Origin: Sandarakinorhabdus limnophila DSM 17366
GTDB taxonomy: Bacteria; Pseudomonadota; Alphaproteobacteria; Sphingomonadales; Sphingomonadaceae
Reading direction: 5' to 3'
Length of the DNA stretch: 64,000 nt
Assembly (NCBI RefSeq): GCF_000420765.1
Contig: NZ_ATVO01000007.1
Location: 62,001 to 126,000 of the forward strand
Made by a program: the position numbers and the translations under genes. Position 1 is the first letter of the stretch. Every line of letters begins with the position of its first letter. Of the stretch, positions 9,353-19,058 are shown in pieces. The notes beneath the pieces are model-generated. The model had not been told where the DNA came from. It saw nothing but the letters and a program-made list of their open reading frames with translations, and ran no database searches.

Positions 9353-9786
9353 ATGGACATGGGAGAGGCGCAGCGCCTGATCACGGCGCTGCGCCTCTCT
9401 CCACATCCGGAGGGCGGATGGTACCGCGAAACACTGTGCGTCGGTGGGCCGGAGCGCGCCACCGTCACCGCCATCCACTTCCTGCTCAAAGCCGGCCAGC
9501 GGTCGCATTGGCATACGGTGGACGCTACAGAAATCTGGTGCTGGCACGCCGGCCACCCGCTGGCGCTGGGCCACGCGGCCAGCGATCACGATGCACCGGT
9601 CTGGATCACCCTTGGGCCAGACGTCGCTGCCGGCCATTCCCCCAGGCCTACATTCCCGCTGGGCACTGGCAGGCCGCGGTTGCCGATCTGGGGTGGGCGC
9701 TGGTCAGTTGCATCGTTGCGCCGGGATTTGATTTTGCCGGATTCACCTTGGCGCCGCCGGGCTGGATGCCAGGCGCGGCGGACTGA
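9353..9786 (+). pseudogene. DUF985 cupin protein with a one-base frameshift
   Basis: The frame from ATG 9353 encodes RLSPHPEGGWYRET, HFLLKAGQRSHWHTVDATEI and WITLGPDVAAGH, the metal-binding cupin fold of the DUF985 family. At a TTCCCCC run (about 9638-9645) homology jumps to the frame one base over. That frame continues PQAYIPAGHWQAAVADLGWA and VAPGFDFAGFTLAPP to a stop at 9786. Adding a single base at the run restores a normal 140-150-residue protein. The first frame alone would read into arginine-rich nonsense ending at 9826. It is either a recent inactivation or a sequencing error in a homopolymer. It starts 10 bp after clpX. Confidence 0.85.
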
Positions 9787-9796
9787 AGGGAGAAGG

Positions 9797-9858
9797 GGCC
9801 TCCGCCCCGGATCAAGTCCGGGGTGACGTGGGCAGGGACGCTGTTCTTGCACCCGTTT
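9797..9858 (-). repeat. Mosaic repeat: a copy of the GGGTGCAGGG element carrying an embedded CCCCGG palindrome
   Basis: Read on the minus strand, 9858-9848 gives AAACGGGTGCA, then GTCCCTGCCC, then after an intruding stretch CGGAGGCC. These are the left, middle and right parts of the element seen at 11131, 26488 and 27785. The intruding stretch contains the perfect hairpin CCCCGGATCAAGTCCGGGG (9805-9823 on the plus strand), a separate palindrome type related to the one at 36985. The arrangement looks like one small repeat inserted in, or recombined with, another. Confidence 0.55.
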
Positions 9859-10127
9859 GATCTGGGCGGCTCCGTGTTGGCTGTCGTCAAACCAACATGA
9901 CGGCATTGCGCCTTCAAAACGGACATTCGGGCGACCGGATCATAAGCCCTAAAGCAGACATGGGCTCGATCCGGAAAGGCCCAGCTTCAACAGGTCCTGA
10001 CCCGAGGTTGGGTGGGGATGATTGACCATTTTTGCTCATCCTATGGGCAGTTTTCTGCGCCACATCCCGATTGTAATCTTTGCGCCCTGATATAAGAACC
10101 CCCGTGTCGGAAGCTATTGGATAAAAA
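9859..10127. other. Intergenic region, no gene seen
   Basis: No credible coding frame on either strand between the DUF985 remnant with its repeat and the desaturase start. The last 60 bases before 10128 are relatively AT-rich (TGATATAAGAAC at about 10088, TTGGATAAAAAG at about 10118) and may hold the desaturase promoter, but I cannot assign boxes with confidence. Confidence 0.4.
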
Positions 10128-11052
10128 GTGGAATTCATGGATTTTGCGAACACCGAAATGCCATATCAGGGAACTGTTCCCCCCACTGGCCTCCCCGCAT
10201 TGGTGCCGCGCACGCTGGTTTCGCAGCTCAAGCCGTTTTCCCGACCTCACACCGTCCGCAGCATCTGGGAACTGGCGATCACGCTTGTCCCGTTTTTCGG
10301 TGTCTTGTCCGCCGTGCTGGCCGCCATCAACGCAGGCTATCTGATCGCCCCATGATTGCTGGCGGCGCGCGCACACGCTGCATCATGCCAGCACCGGCAA
10401 TCTCGATGCCCGCGGCTATGGCGATATCGACACGCTGACGGTGAGGGAGTTTCAGTCCCGCAGCCGGCTTGGGCGACTGGGCTATCGGCTGTATCGCCAC
10501 CCGGCGGTGCTGCTGGGGATTGGCCCTGCTTATTTATTCCTGCTGCGGCACCGTTTGCCGATCGGGTTGATGCGGGCCGGCGTGCAACATTGGGTCAGCG
10601 CCATTGCCACCAATCTGGCGATCGCCGCCATGTTGGGCGGACTGATCCTCCTGGTTAGATGGGGCACGACCCTGTTGGTGGTGATCCCCACCCTGCTGAT
10701 CGCGGCATCGACCGGGGTCTATCTCTTCTACATCCAGCATCAGTTCGAAACGGCGCATTGGGACAAGGCGGCGGCCTGGTCGTTCCACGATGCCGTCTTG
10801 TACGGCAGCACCCATCTCGACCTGCCGCAACCGCTGCGCTGGTTCACCGGCAATATCGGCGTTCATCACGTCCACCATCTCGCCAGCCGTATCCCGTTCT
10901 ATCGCCTGCAAGAGGTGCTCAACGCCTGTCCCGATCTGCGTCATCTCAACCGCTTCACCTTCGCGCAGATGATCCGGCCGCTGGCACTCACCTTGTGGGA
11001 CGAAGAACGCCGCCGGCTGATCTCCTTTCGCGAGGCGGCGGCAGTCGCATAG
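10128..11052 (+). pseudogene. Fatty-acid desaturase with an internal deletion removing the first histidine box
   Basis: The N-terminal frame (from ATG 10128 or 10137) reads LVSQLKPFSRPHTVRSIWEL and LITLVPFFG-like helices, then meets a TGA at 10353-10355. At 10360 a different frame resumes desaturase homology with WRRAHTLHHASTGNLDARGY (second box HxxHH), TGVYLFYIQHQFETAHWDK and NIGVHHVHHLASRIPFYRL (third box HVHH), to the stop at 11050-11052. The helix pair with the first box (HDCGH in the family) should lie between these parts, and roughly 45-50 codons are missing. The diiron site is therefore incomplete even if the frames were joined. This is a deletion plus frame change, not a simple sequencing slip. 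Confidence 0.85.
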
Positions 11053-11130
11053 CGCTCGCGTCAGCCCAGCCTTGCCTTGGATCGCGACCCGGATCGAACA
11101 GCCGGTTCCCCGCCCAACAGCCGACACTGA

Positions 11131-11172
11131 AACAAACGGGTGCAGGGACGAGTCCCTGCCCGCCGGAGGCGC
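11131..11172 (+). repeat. Palindromic intergenic repeat, copy 1
   Basis: The core is AAACGGGTGCAGGGACGAG followed by TCCCTGCCCGCCGGAGGCG, with the stem GCAGGGA (11142-11148) pairing with TCCCTGC (11153-11159). It matches the copy at 27785-27826 at about 38 of 42 positions. It lies between the broken desaturase and the 3' end of the spermidine-synthase-like gene, so it sits after the ends of two convergent genes. Confidence 0.7.
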
Positions 11173-11217
11173 TACTTCGTTCTGACTAAGGGGTGGAGGC
11201 AATGCCGCCCTGGCGGC

Positions 11218-11889
11218 TCAGCGTTTGGTGGCGAACCAGATGATGTGCGTGGCGCCCTTGCCGGTTTCGCGGGCGCGGACCTTCACCGTTTCGACGCTGA
11301 AGCCGCCGCGTTCCAGTTGGCGGCCGAAGGCGGTATCCGGCGCGGCGGACCAGACGGCGAGGATGCCGCCGGGGCGCAGGGCGTTGCGGGCGTCGGCAAG
11401 GCCGCGGGGGCGGTAGAGGCCATTATTGGCGGCGCGGGTGAGGCCGTCGGGGCCGTTATCGACATCGAGCAGGATGGCGTCATACTGTGCGGTGCTGAGG
11501 GCCATGCTGGCGCCGACATCGCCCATGGTGACGGTGACGCGTGGATCATCGAGGCAGCCGGCGGTGACGGCGGCCATGGGCCCGCGCGCCCAGGCCATGA
11601 TGCCGGGCACCAGTTCGACGACGGTGACGCGTGCGGTGGGCCCCAACTGGCCGAGCACGGCGCGCAGCGTGTAGCCCATGCCATAGCCGCCGATGAGCAG
11701 ATGCGGGCTTTTGTGGCCGGCCAGGCGATCGCAGGCCATGGTGCCGAGCGCGACTTCAGAGCCATGCATGCGCGTGCTCATCAGTTCGTTGCGTTCGAGC
11801 ACGATCATGAAATCGCTGCCGCGCCGAAACAGCCGCAGCGGCGGCCCGCCGGGCACTTCGGCCTCGCCGATCAGTTCACGGGGGATCAC
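11218..11889 (-). CDS. Spermidine synthase-like SAM-fold protein
   Basis: A 223-residue protein with the Rossmann-type methyltransferase / polyamine-synthase core: LLIGGYGMGYTLRAVL (nucleotide-binding glycine loop), VTVVELVPGIMAWARG (acidic strand end), YDAILLDVDNGPDGLTRAAN and LRPGGILAVWSA. It lacks the extra N-terminal domain of true spermidine synthases, and similar short proteins are annotated only as spermidine synthase-like, so the substrate is unknown. It lies three bases downstream of the small zinc-ribbon membrane protein gene, which is coupled to the esterase gene. The three genes look like one transcript. Confidence 0.75.
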   Translation of the reverse strand: MIPRELIGEAEVPGGPPLRLFRRGSDFMIVLERNELMSTRMHGSEVALGTMACDRLAGHKSPHLLIGGYGMGYTLRAVLGQLGPTARVTVVELVPGIMAWARGPMAAVTAGCLDDPRVTVTMGDVGASMALSTAQYDAILLDVDNGPDGLTRAANNGLYRPRGLADARNALRPGGILAVWSAAPDTAFGRQLERGGFSVETVKVRARETGKGATHIIWFATKR

Positions 11890-11892
11890 GTC

Positions 11893-12159
11893 TTATGCGA
11901 CCACTTCGCGGCAGTGCGGGCATTTGCGGCGTGGGAAGATGATCAGGCCCTTGATCATCAGGCGTTTGGTGCAGGCCGGGCATTTGATCACGGCGATGAG
12001 GACGAGGTTGAGCGCCAGGGCCAGCGGCGGCAGCACCAATCCGACCAGCGCCAGCGGCGTGGGCCAGGGCAGGGCCCAGAACAGCGGCGGCAGGGCTACG
12101 GCCTGGGCGAACTGGTTCCACTGCACGCGGTAAAGGCCGGGGAGTGGCGTGCCCGCCAT
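11893..12159 (-). CDS. Small membrane protein with a C-terminal zinc ribbon
   Basis: 88 residues. Hydrophobic segments around residues 18-35 and 37-57 are followed by two Cys pairs, CPAC near 60 and CPHC near 81, spaced as in a rubredoxin-like zinc ribbon. The ATG overlaps the stop of the upstream esterase gene by one base (TGATG), which implies translational coupling and supports this start. I recognise no named family. The layout suggests a membrane-anchored metal-binding or redox accessory. Confidence 0.65.
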   Translation of the reverse strand: MAGTPLPGLYRVQWNQFAQAVALPPLFWALPWPTPLALVGLVLPPLALALNLVLIAVIKCPACTKRLMIKGLIIFPRRKCPHCREVVA

Positions 12160-13883
12160 CAGTAACGCCAGCTCTTCAGATCAGCTCCCTTCGGTGCGGC
12201 GGCTTCGATGCGTTTCAGCATCTTGTCCACATACATGGTGTGATAGCGCAGGCGGCTGATGTGGTTGGGCTGGTTCGGATCGCCGTTCCAGCAATGTTCG
12301 GCCCGATCGCCGTATGCAATTTCACCTGTGAACGCCGGATCAGCCTTCTTCAGGAAATTCTCGGTGAGATAGACGGCGTTGTTGAGGTAATAATTGTCCA
12401 TGTCGCCGACATAGAGGAAGATCTTGTCGCGGATCTTGGGGCCCAGCGTCTTCCAGTCGCGCTGCATGATGTGCCGCAGATCGTAATTTTCGCGCCAGTG
12501 GGCGGCGACCTTGGGATCGATCTCGCCGGTGCGCTTGTTGAAGATGCGTTGCGGGTAGCCATCGGCGCCCTGCGGGGAATAGACCGCTTCCCAGATGTCC
12601 CACTGCTGGCCGGAGCGGGACTTGTCCCCCAGCACCAGTTCCAGCCGCTGTTCCTGTTCCACCGTGTAATCGACATGGCCCAGATAGTTGCGATGGGCCG
12701 GGCGATCGACCTTTCCGAATGGGCCGACTTTCCAGAAGACATTCTTGTCCTCATAGATGTTGATGTTGGTATATTGACGGAAATCAATGGGATCGGGGCA
12801 GGCCGCGAAGGCGCCGTTGAAATCATCGGGGTAGAACATCTGCACGGCCAGCGCTTCCCAGCCGCCGGTGGAACCGCCATAGGTGAAGCGCGCCCAGCCC
12901 TGGCCAAGGCCGCGGAACTGCTTTTCGATCTCCGGCACCAGCTCCTTCATGATCGCATCGCCATAGGGGCCGAGATTGGCGGAATTCACCGCATAGCTGT
13001 CGTCATAATAGGGATTGCTGTGGTCGATCTCGACGATGAGCATCCGCGGGAAGCTGTCTGACGTCCATTTCTTGTAGAGGTCGAAGGCTTCTTGGGCCTC
13101 GATCTTGTTGTAGCAGGGCTCGTTGAAGCGTGGCTCCGGCTTGCACGGCATGGCGGGATCGGGCGGCGTGACCGAGAAGCCGCCGAAATCAGCCGGGAAA
13201 TGGCCGTGGTTGATGATCAGCGGGTAACGCGCTTCAGGATGCTTGTCGAAATCCTTGGGTACCAGCACGTGGGCGGTGAGGAAGACATCGGTGCCCCAGA
13301 ATTTCGACAGCTGCTCTGATCGCACCTTGATGTGGCGGATGAACTCGCTGTCTTTCGGCTGCTCCACCGGCGGAATCACCTTGGTGAGCGGGATGGTCAC
13401 GATATCATTGGTGGCCGGGTTGAAGCGCACTTTTATCGGTTCGGAAATGATGTTGCCGGGCTCCGCGCGCCAGTTCTGCCCAGCGCCGCGCGCAGCCGGC
13501 AGCTTCACCGTGTGGCCGGTGGAAAGGTTGTAGGTCGTGTATTTGTGGAGGACGGCCTGCACTGTGTAGTCGCCGGCTGGCACCTTGGAGAGGTCTTCCG
13601 CCGGATAGCCGAGCACGCCGCGGCCGATGCTGGCGCTGCCGCTGGGTTTCAGGCCATCGACATTGATGCCGAACACCTGCGGCGCATCGGCGCCCAATTT
13701 GACCTGGAAGCGCGGTTCCTTCGTATCGTCGGGCGTGATCACCAAGATGATGCGGCCATCGTTGCTGGCGTCGATGCCGGTGGCTGGCAAGGTGACGCGG
13801 AAATCGGTTGCCAATGCCGGCGCCGACAGGTTGGCCGCCAGTGCAGTGCCGATCATGGCGGCAGTCAAAACGCGCTTGTTCAT
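12159..13883 (-). CDS. Secreted esterase-family alpha/beta hydrolase
   Basis: A 574-residue protein with a signal peptide (MNKRVLTAAMIGTALAANL, cleavage after ALA near residue 26). An N-terminal beta-rich region is followed by an esterase-D-like alpha/beta-hydrolase domain: YPLIINHGHFPADFGGFS, then the nucleophile elbow FTYGGSTGGWEALAVQ (GxSxGG), then YGDRAEHCWNGD near the C-terminus, which likely supplies the catalytic histidine. I chose ATG 13883 because it begins the signal peptide and GGAGGAA precedes it; the longer frame upstream runs into an AT-rich leader. It is exported to the periplasm or outside. The substrate is unknown. Confidence 0.85.
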   Translation of the reverse strand: MNKRVLTAAMIGTALAANLSAPALATDFRVTLPATGIDASNDGRIILVITPDDTKEPRFQVKLGADAPQVFGINVDGLKPSGSASIGRGVLGYPAEDLSKVPAGDYTVQAVLHKYTTYNLSTGHTVKLPAARGAGQNWRAEPGNIISEPIKVRFNPATNDIVTIPLTKVIPPVEQPKDSEFIRHIKVRSEQLSKFWGTDVFLTAHVLVPKDFDKHPEARYPLIINHGHFPADFGGFSVTPPDPAMPCKPEPRFNEPCYNKIEAQEAFDLYKKWTSDSFPRMLIVEIDHSNPYYDDSYAVNSANLGPYGDAIMKELVPEIEKQFRGLGQGWARFTYGGSTGGWEALAVQMFYPDDFNGAFAACPDPIDFRQYTNINIYEDKNVFWKVGPFGKVDRPAHRNYLGHVDYTVEQEQRLELVLGDKSRSGQQWDIWEAVYSPQGADGYPQRIFNKRTGEIDPKVAAHWRENYDLRHIMQRDWKTLGPKIRDKIFLYVGDMDNYYLNNAVYLTENFLKKADPAFTGEIAYGDRAEHCWNGDPNQPNHISRLRYHTMYVDKMLKRIEAAAPKGADLKSWRY

Positions 13884-14361
13884 GTCCGTTCCTCCCCTAT
13901 GCCGATGTTTTAAGCATGAATTGCCATCAGCGGCAACGCACCTGAATTTTACAGATTGATGATAGTTAAATATAAATATTGCGTCATTCATGATTTTCCT
14001 GTGGTCGTATTCATTCAATATATGTTAAAAATTCAGAAGAATAATTTTGTGAGCATTTCAGCAAAATTTTTGGTCGGGGAAGCATGAAACATGCAACAAA
14101 TCCTGGCATCAGATGTGATATTGGTCGAATTTCATTGCTGCTGGGGGTTCCTCTTGGCGTTTTTGGGGAACGCATTCGGACCGAACGAAGGAGCGATACC
14201 TCCCAGAATGAGACAATCGGGCGTGATAAGCGCTGAAGGGGACGCCGGATCGTAATACTCGTTAATGGAAAAATAGTTAACAAGCATCAATATCGCTTTA
14301 CATTAAGTAACTTCCAAATTAGAAAGTTGGTCTATCAAGTGTTAACGAGTGAGGGCGGCGT
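13884..14361. other. AT-rich intergenic island
   Basis: About 480 bp between divergent genes, clearly richer in A+T than the surroundings (for example 13960-14060 and 14250-14345). A minus-strand open stretch at 14011-14283 has no RBS, atypical codon use and no recognisable product, so I do not call it. TTAA motifs recur (13966, 14261, 14275, 14341), but none forms the TTAA-N7-TTAA spacing of a CtrA site. It probably holds the esterase promoter (left) and the promoter of the small membrane gene (right). Confidence 0.5.
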
Positions 14362-14544
14362 ATGATTTTTTCCGGTTTCGCACAGGGCATGGGCCAGCTG
14401 TTGGCAACCGATGGTGCCTTGATGGTGCTGTCGATGCTGTTCGGTGTGCTGCTGGGCATGTTGTGGTCGGGTCGTTCCTTCCCGCGCCGCCTGCCTCGCT
14501 CGATGGCTCGGGCTTCGGCCAGCCAGTTGAACCGCTTCTCCTGA
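14362..14544 (+). CDS. Small single-pass membrane protein, 60 residues
   Basis: ATG 14362 follows GAGGGCGG. The product has one hydrophobic helix (ALMVLSMLFGVLLGMLW, residues 19-35) and then a basic, serine-rich tail (RSFPRRLPRSMARASASQ), giving an N-out/C-in or anchored topology. I recognise no family. The helix, the RBS-like sequence and the shift from AT-rich leader to GC-rich codons support a real gene; its small size keeps confidence moderate. Confidence 0.5.
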   Translation: MIFSGFAQGMGQLLATDGALMVLSMLFGVLLGMLWSGRSFPRRLPRSMARASASQLNRFS

Positions 14545-14591
14545 TCATCGCCGGGCTGGCTATCGCCTGACACGCAGACTAGCTTGGTGCC

Positions 14592-15221
14592 ATGCGCGCC
14601 ATACCATTTTCAGCACTCTGTTTCCTGGGGGCGTTGCCAGCGATGGCAGCGCCCTCCTTGTGTGCGCATCTGCCCGAGAAGGGATCGGTGGCCGCTGCCG
14701 CGCCCATCGAAAGCGTGGCGGCCAAGCCGCGGGCGGATCGCAGCCTGATCTGCCCGCCTGGTTTCGTGCTGGAAACATCGGCCCGGGTTCCCGTGTGCAC
14801 TCGCCCCGGCCAGGCCCAGGTGGAGGGTGAACCGCGCGCTGCCTGCCGCGCCACGTTGGCGCTGGGGCCCGTGGCGCCGGTGCCGACGCAGTGGCGGCCA
14901 ACGCGCAGTTGCCCCGGCGGTGCTATCACGGCGATTGTGCGGCTGGAGGGGGCCAACCTCGGCCTTGCCGAAGTCGATCTCGCCAGCGACAGCTCAGGCG
15001 TGAAGGCCGAAACCATTGCCGAATACGACAAGGCGCTGAAGCCCGCCGAGCGCCCCTCAGCGCAGGGCTGCTTCGCCCATCAATGCCGGCTGGTGCGGCT
15101 GTCTGTCAGCGCCGAAGCGCCCGACGATGTGCTGCTGCGGTTCAGCATCAAGGATGGCGCCAGCAGCACGGTGCGCATCCCCGTCATCACGCATTGCCCG
15201 GATCCGCTGGGAAAGCGCTGA
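14592..15221 (+). CDS. Exported protein of unknown function
   Basis: 209 residues with a signal peptide (MRAIPFSALCFLGALPAMA, cleavage near 19) and eight or so cysteines in the mature part (for example SLICPPGF, VPVCTRPG, RAACRATL, TRSCPGGA, GCFAHQCRL, THCPDP), so it is probably disulphide-bonded in the periplasm. No domain is recognised. The gene ends with TGA directly abutting the stop of the convergent peptidase gene, with no spacer at all. Confidence 0.65.
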   Translation: MRAIPFSALCFLGALPAMAAPSLCAHLPEKGSVAAAAPIESVAAKPRADRSLICPPGFVLETSARVPVCTRPGQAQVEGEPRAACRATLALGPVAPVPTQWRPTRSCPGGAITAIVRLEGANLGLAEVDLASDSSGVKAETIAEYDKALKPAERPSAQGCFAHQCRLVRLSVSAEAPDDVLLRFSIKDGASSTVRIPVITHCPDPLGKR

Positions 15222-16604
15222 TCACTTCGTCCTGATTGGCCGATCATCCGTTGCCGCCAGCCAGATCGCCGCCGTCCACGCTGCCACATTCTGATCGAGC
15301 TGCTTGCGATCCACCTTGTCCAGCGTGTCATCGGGCGTGTGGTGCACGTCGAAATAGCGGGTCATGTCCTGCCCCAGATCGAGCACACCCACGCCGGTGG
15401 CGGCCAGCGGCCCCACATCCGGCCCGCCGCCAGCGCTGTTGCTGCGCGCCTGATCAATGCCCAGCGGGGCGAGCACGCTGGCCATTTCGGTGAGCAGCGG
15501 CAGGCCGGCTGTGGCCACCTTGGAATCGATGGTGAAGATCCGATCGGCACCGGCATCGCTTTCGCCGGCCAGCACGATGTTTTCACCCGCATGCGCCGCG
15601 GCATAGGCGCGGCCGCCTATCAGGCCGAACTCTTCGGCGCCCCACAGCACCACACGGATGGTGCGGCGCGGCGCCAAGCCGGTGCGGTCCACGTGGGCCT
15701 TGATGGCGGCAGCCGTCGCCAGGCTTATGGCGACGCCAGCGCCATCGTCGAACACGCCCTGGCCCAGATCCCAGCTGTCCAGATGTCCGCCCAGCACCAC
15801 CACTTCGCCGGGTACCGTACCGGGGATTTCGGCGGTGACGTTGGCGGATTGGCCGGGCCGGCTGGTAGGGGTGGAGAGCAACTGCATCTGCACAGGCCCG
15901 GCGGCGCAGCGGCGCGCCAACAGCTCAGCATCCGGCAGGGCCAGCGCCAGCGCCGGGATCGGCGCAGTGCCGGCCGGGAACACGGTGCCGCCGGTGTGCG
16001 GATTGCGGTGATAATCGGTGCCCAGGCTGCGGATCAGCACGGCCGCTGCCCCTTTTTGCGCGCCCAAGGCTGGCGCGGCACGGCGCACGGCACCGTTCGC
16101 GCCATAGCTGCTGCCATCCTGCGTCACGCCCATGCGGTGATCGATGAAAACGATGCGGCCCTTCACGGCGGCGTCCGGCGCCGCGCGGAAGGCGGCCAGA
16201 TTGCTGAAGCAGGTGACGGGCGCGGTGATGCCGCCGGCTGGCGTTGCCCCCGAAGTGCCAAGCGCTGCGAGCGCCAGCTGGTGATTGCTGCCAACGATGG
16301 TGGCGCTGGCCTGCCCGCGTTCCCATAGCGTCAGCGGGAAGGCCTCCTCACGGATGTTGACCAGCCCCAGCTTCTGCATTTCGGCCTTGGCCCACGCCCG
16401 GCCGCGCGCTTCGGCTTCGGTGCCGGCCAGGCGCTGGCCCACGGTGTCGGTGAGGTTCGACAGCAGCCCCCACGCCTTGTTGCCGGCCAGGGCGGCATCG
16501 CGCAACTGGGCCGCATTGGCCAGACGGTCGTTCCCCGCCGGCTGGGCCATGGCAGGAATGGCGAGCAGGCAGGCAGCGGTTGCCAACGTGGTGATGCGGC
16601 GCAT
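15222..16604 (-). CDS. Secreted M28-family zinc metallopeptidase with PA domain
   Basis: 460 residues with a signal peptide (MRRITTLATAACLLAIPAMAQ). A protease-associated domain occupies roughly residues 120-230. The M28 catalytic core has GGHLDSWDLG (His/Asp), VFDDGAGVAIS (Asp), WGAEEFGLIGG (catalytic Glu pair), GESDAGAD and VHHTPDDTLDKV (last zinc His). All ligands are present, so it should be active as an exported aminopeptidase or carboxypeptidase. Its stop codon abuts that of the convergent gene at 15221. Confidence 0.9.
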   Translation of the reverse strand: MRRITTLATAACLLAIPAMAQPAGNDRLANAAQLRDAALAGNKAWGLLSNLTDTVGQRLAGTEAEARGRAWAKAEMQKLGLVNIREEAFPLTLWERGQASATIVGSNHQLALAALGTSGATPAGGITAPVTCFSNLAAFRAAPDAAVKGRIVFIDHRMGVTQDGSSYGANGAVRRAAPALGAQKGAAAVLIRSLGTDYHRNPHTGGTVFPAGTAPIPALALALPDAELLARRCAAGPVQMQLLSTPTSRPGQSANVTAEIPGTVPGEVVVLGGHLDSWDLGQGVFDDGAGVAISLATAAAIKAHVDRTGLAPRRTIRVVLWGAEEFGLIGGRAYAAAHAGENIVLAGESDAGADRIFTIDSKVATAGLPLLTEMASVLAPLGIDQARSNSAGGGPDVGPLAATGVGVLDLGQDMTRYFDVHHTPDDTLDKVDRKQLDQNVAAWTAAIWLAATDDRPIRTK

Positions 16605-16736
16605 GTGAGGGTTCCCCTGTTTGTGCGCCTTCCTTTACGCCCCGGCTGCGTGGGGTCAATCGACCCGTTTGCGCCCACCGCGCCCATCGGCTAATGGCAG
16701 CGCGACCTTCCAACACCCAGAATCCGGAGCCTCCCC

Positions 16737-18416
<1,680 letters not shown>

Positions 18417-18461
18417 GCGCTCTTGCCGTGTTCCCGGCTGCAGTCGGGAAGACAGTCTGCC

Positions 18462-19058
18462 TCACGGCGCCACCCATTCCCCCGCCCAGTCGTTGGTGCT
18501 GCGGAATACTGCACGGCGATGCCCGCTGTTGGCCAGGTGCAGCCAATCAATTGCCGTCACCTCGATCCACAGCGTCGCGAAATTGGCGCGGGCCGGCGCG
18601 ATCTGCTCCAGCGTTGGCTGCTGGCCTTCGATCCACGCAGGCAGGCCTGACGACGGCCCCGGCAACGGCGTGCCGGGCGGGTGTTCGGCCAGATAGCAGC
18701 GGCGGGCGAAGGGGGTGGACTGGTCCCAGAAGCCGTTCACCACTCCATCATCAGTAAGCACGCGGGCAGTGCCGGCGATGCGCAGTTGCACCTGCTCGAC
18801 CGGATGATAGGCCAACACGGCGACCGGCTTGCCACTCAGCTGCGTCACCTTGGGGCTGCGCGCGTCGGTGTGGAGGCGCAAGGTAGCCGCCGCCGGATCT
18901 GCCTTCCGCAGCACCATCACGCGGGCATGGGGCAGGCCATCCGCGTCCACACTGGCGATCACCGGCGTGTGGACGGGGCTTTTCCGGTCTGCACCGCCGC
19001 GCACCAGCAGGCTCCAGGCGTGGGCGAGTATTTCGGGGAGCGAGTCTTCGGGTCTCAT
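18462..19058 (-). CDS. Pyridoxamine 5'-phosphate oxidase family FMN-binding protein
   Basis: 198 residues with a split-barrel flavin-binding fold: PVIASVDADGLPHARVMVLR at the N-terminus, LRLHTDARSPKVTQLSGKP and VAVLAYHPVEQVQLRIAGTA in the middle, and a tryptophan-rich C-terminus. It resembles the Alr4036-like branch rather than PdxH, so I give no symbol and the substrate is unknown. Its ATG overlaps the stop of the upstream RidA-like gene by four bases (ATGA), suggesting coupling. Confidence 0.75.
   Translation of the reverse strand: MRPEDSLPEILAHAWSLLVRGGADRKSPVHTPVIASVDADGLPHARVMVLRKADPAAATLRLHTDARSPKVTQLSGKPVAVLAYHPVEQVQLRIAGTARVLTDDGVVNGFWDQSTPFARRCYLAEHPPGTPLPGPSSGLPAWIEGQQPTLEQIAPARANFATLWIEVTAIDWLHLANSGHRRAVFRSTNDWAGEWVAP

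Noticed and set aside
14011-14283. 90-codon minus-strand frame in the AT-rich island
   Set aside because: No RBS, odd codon use, no domain.
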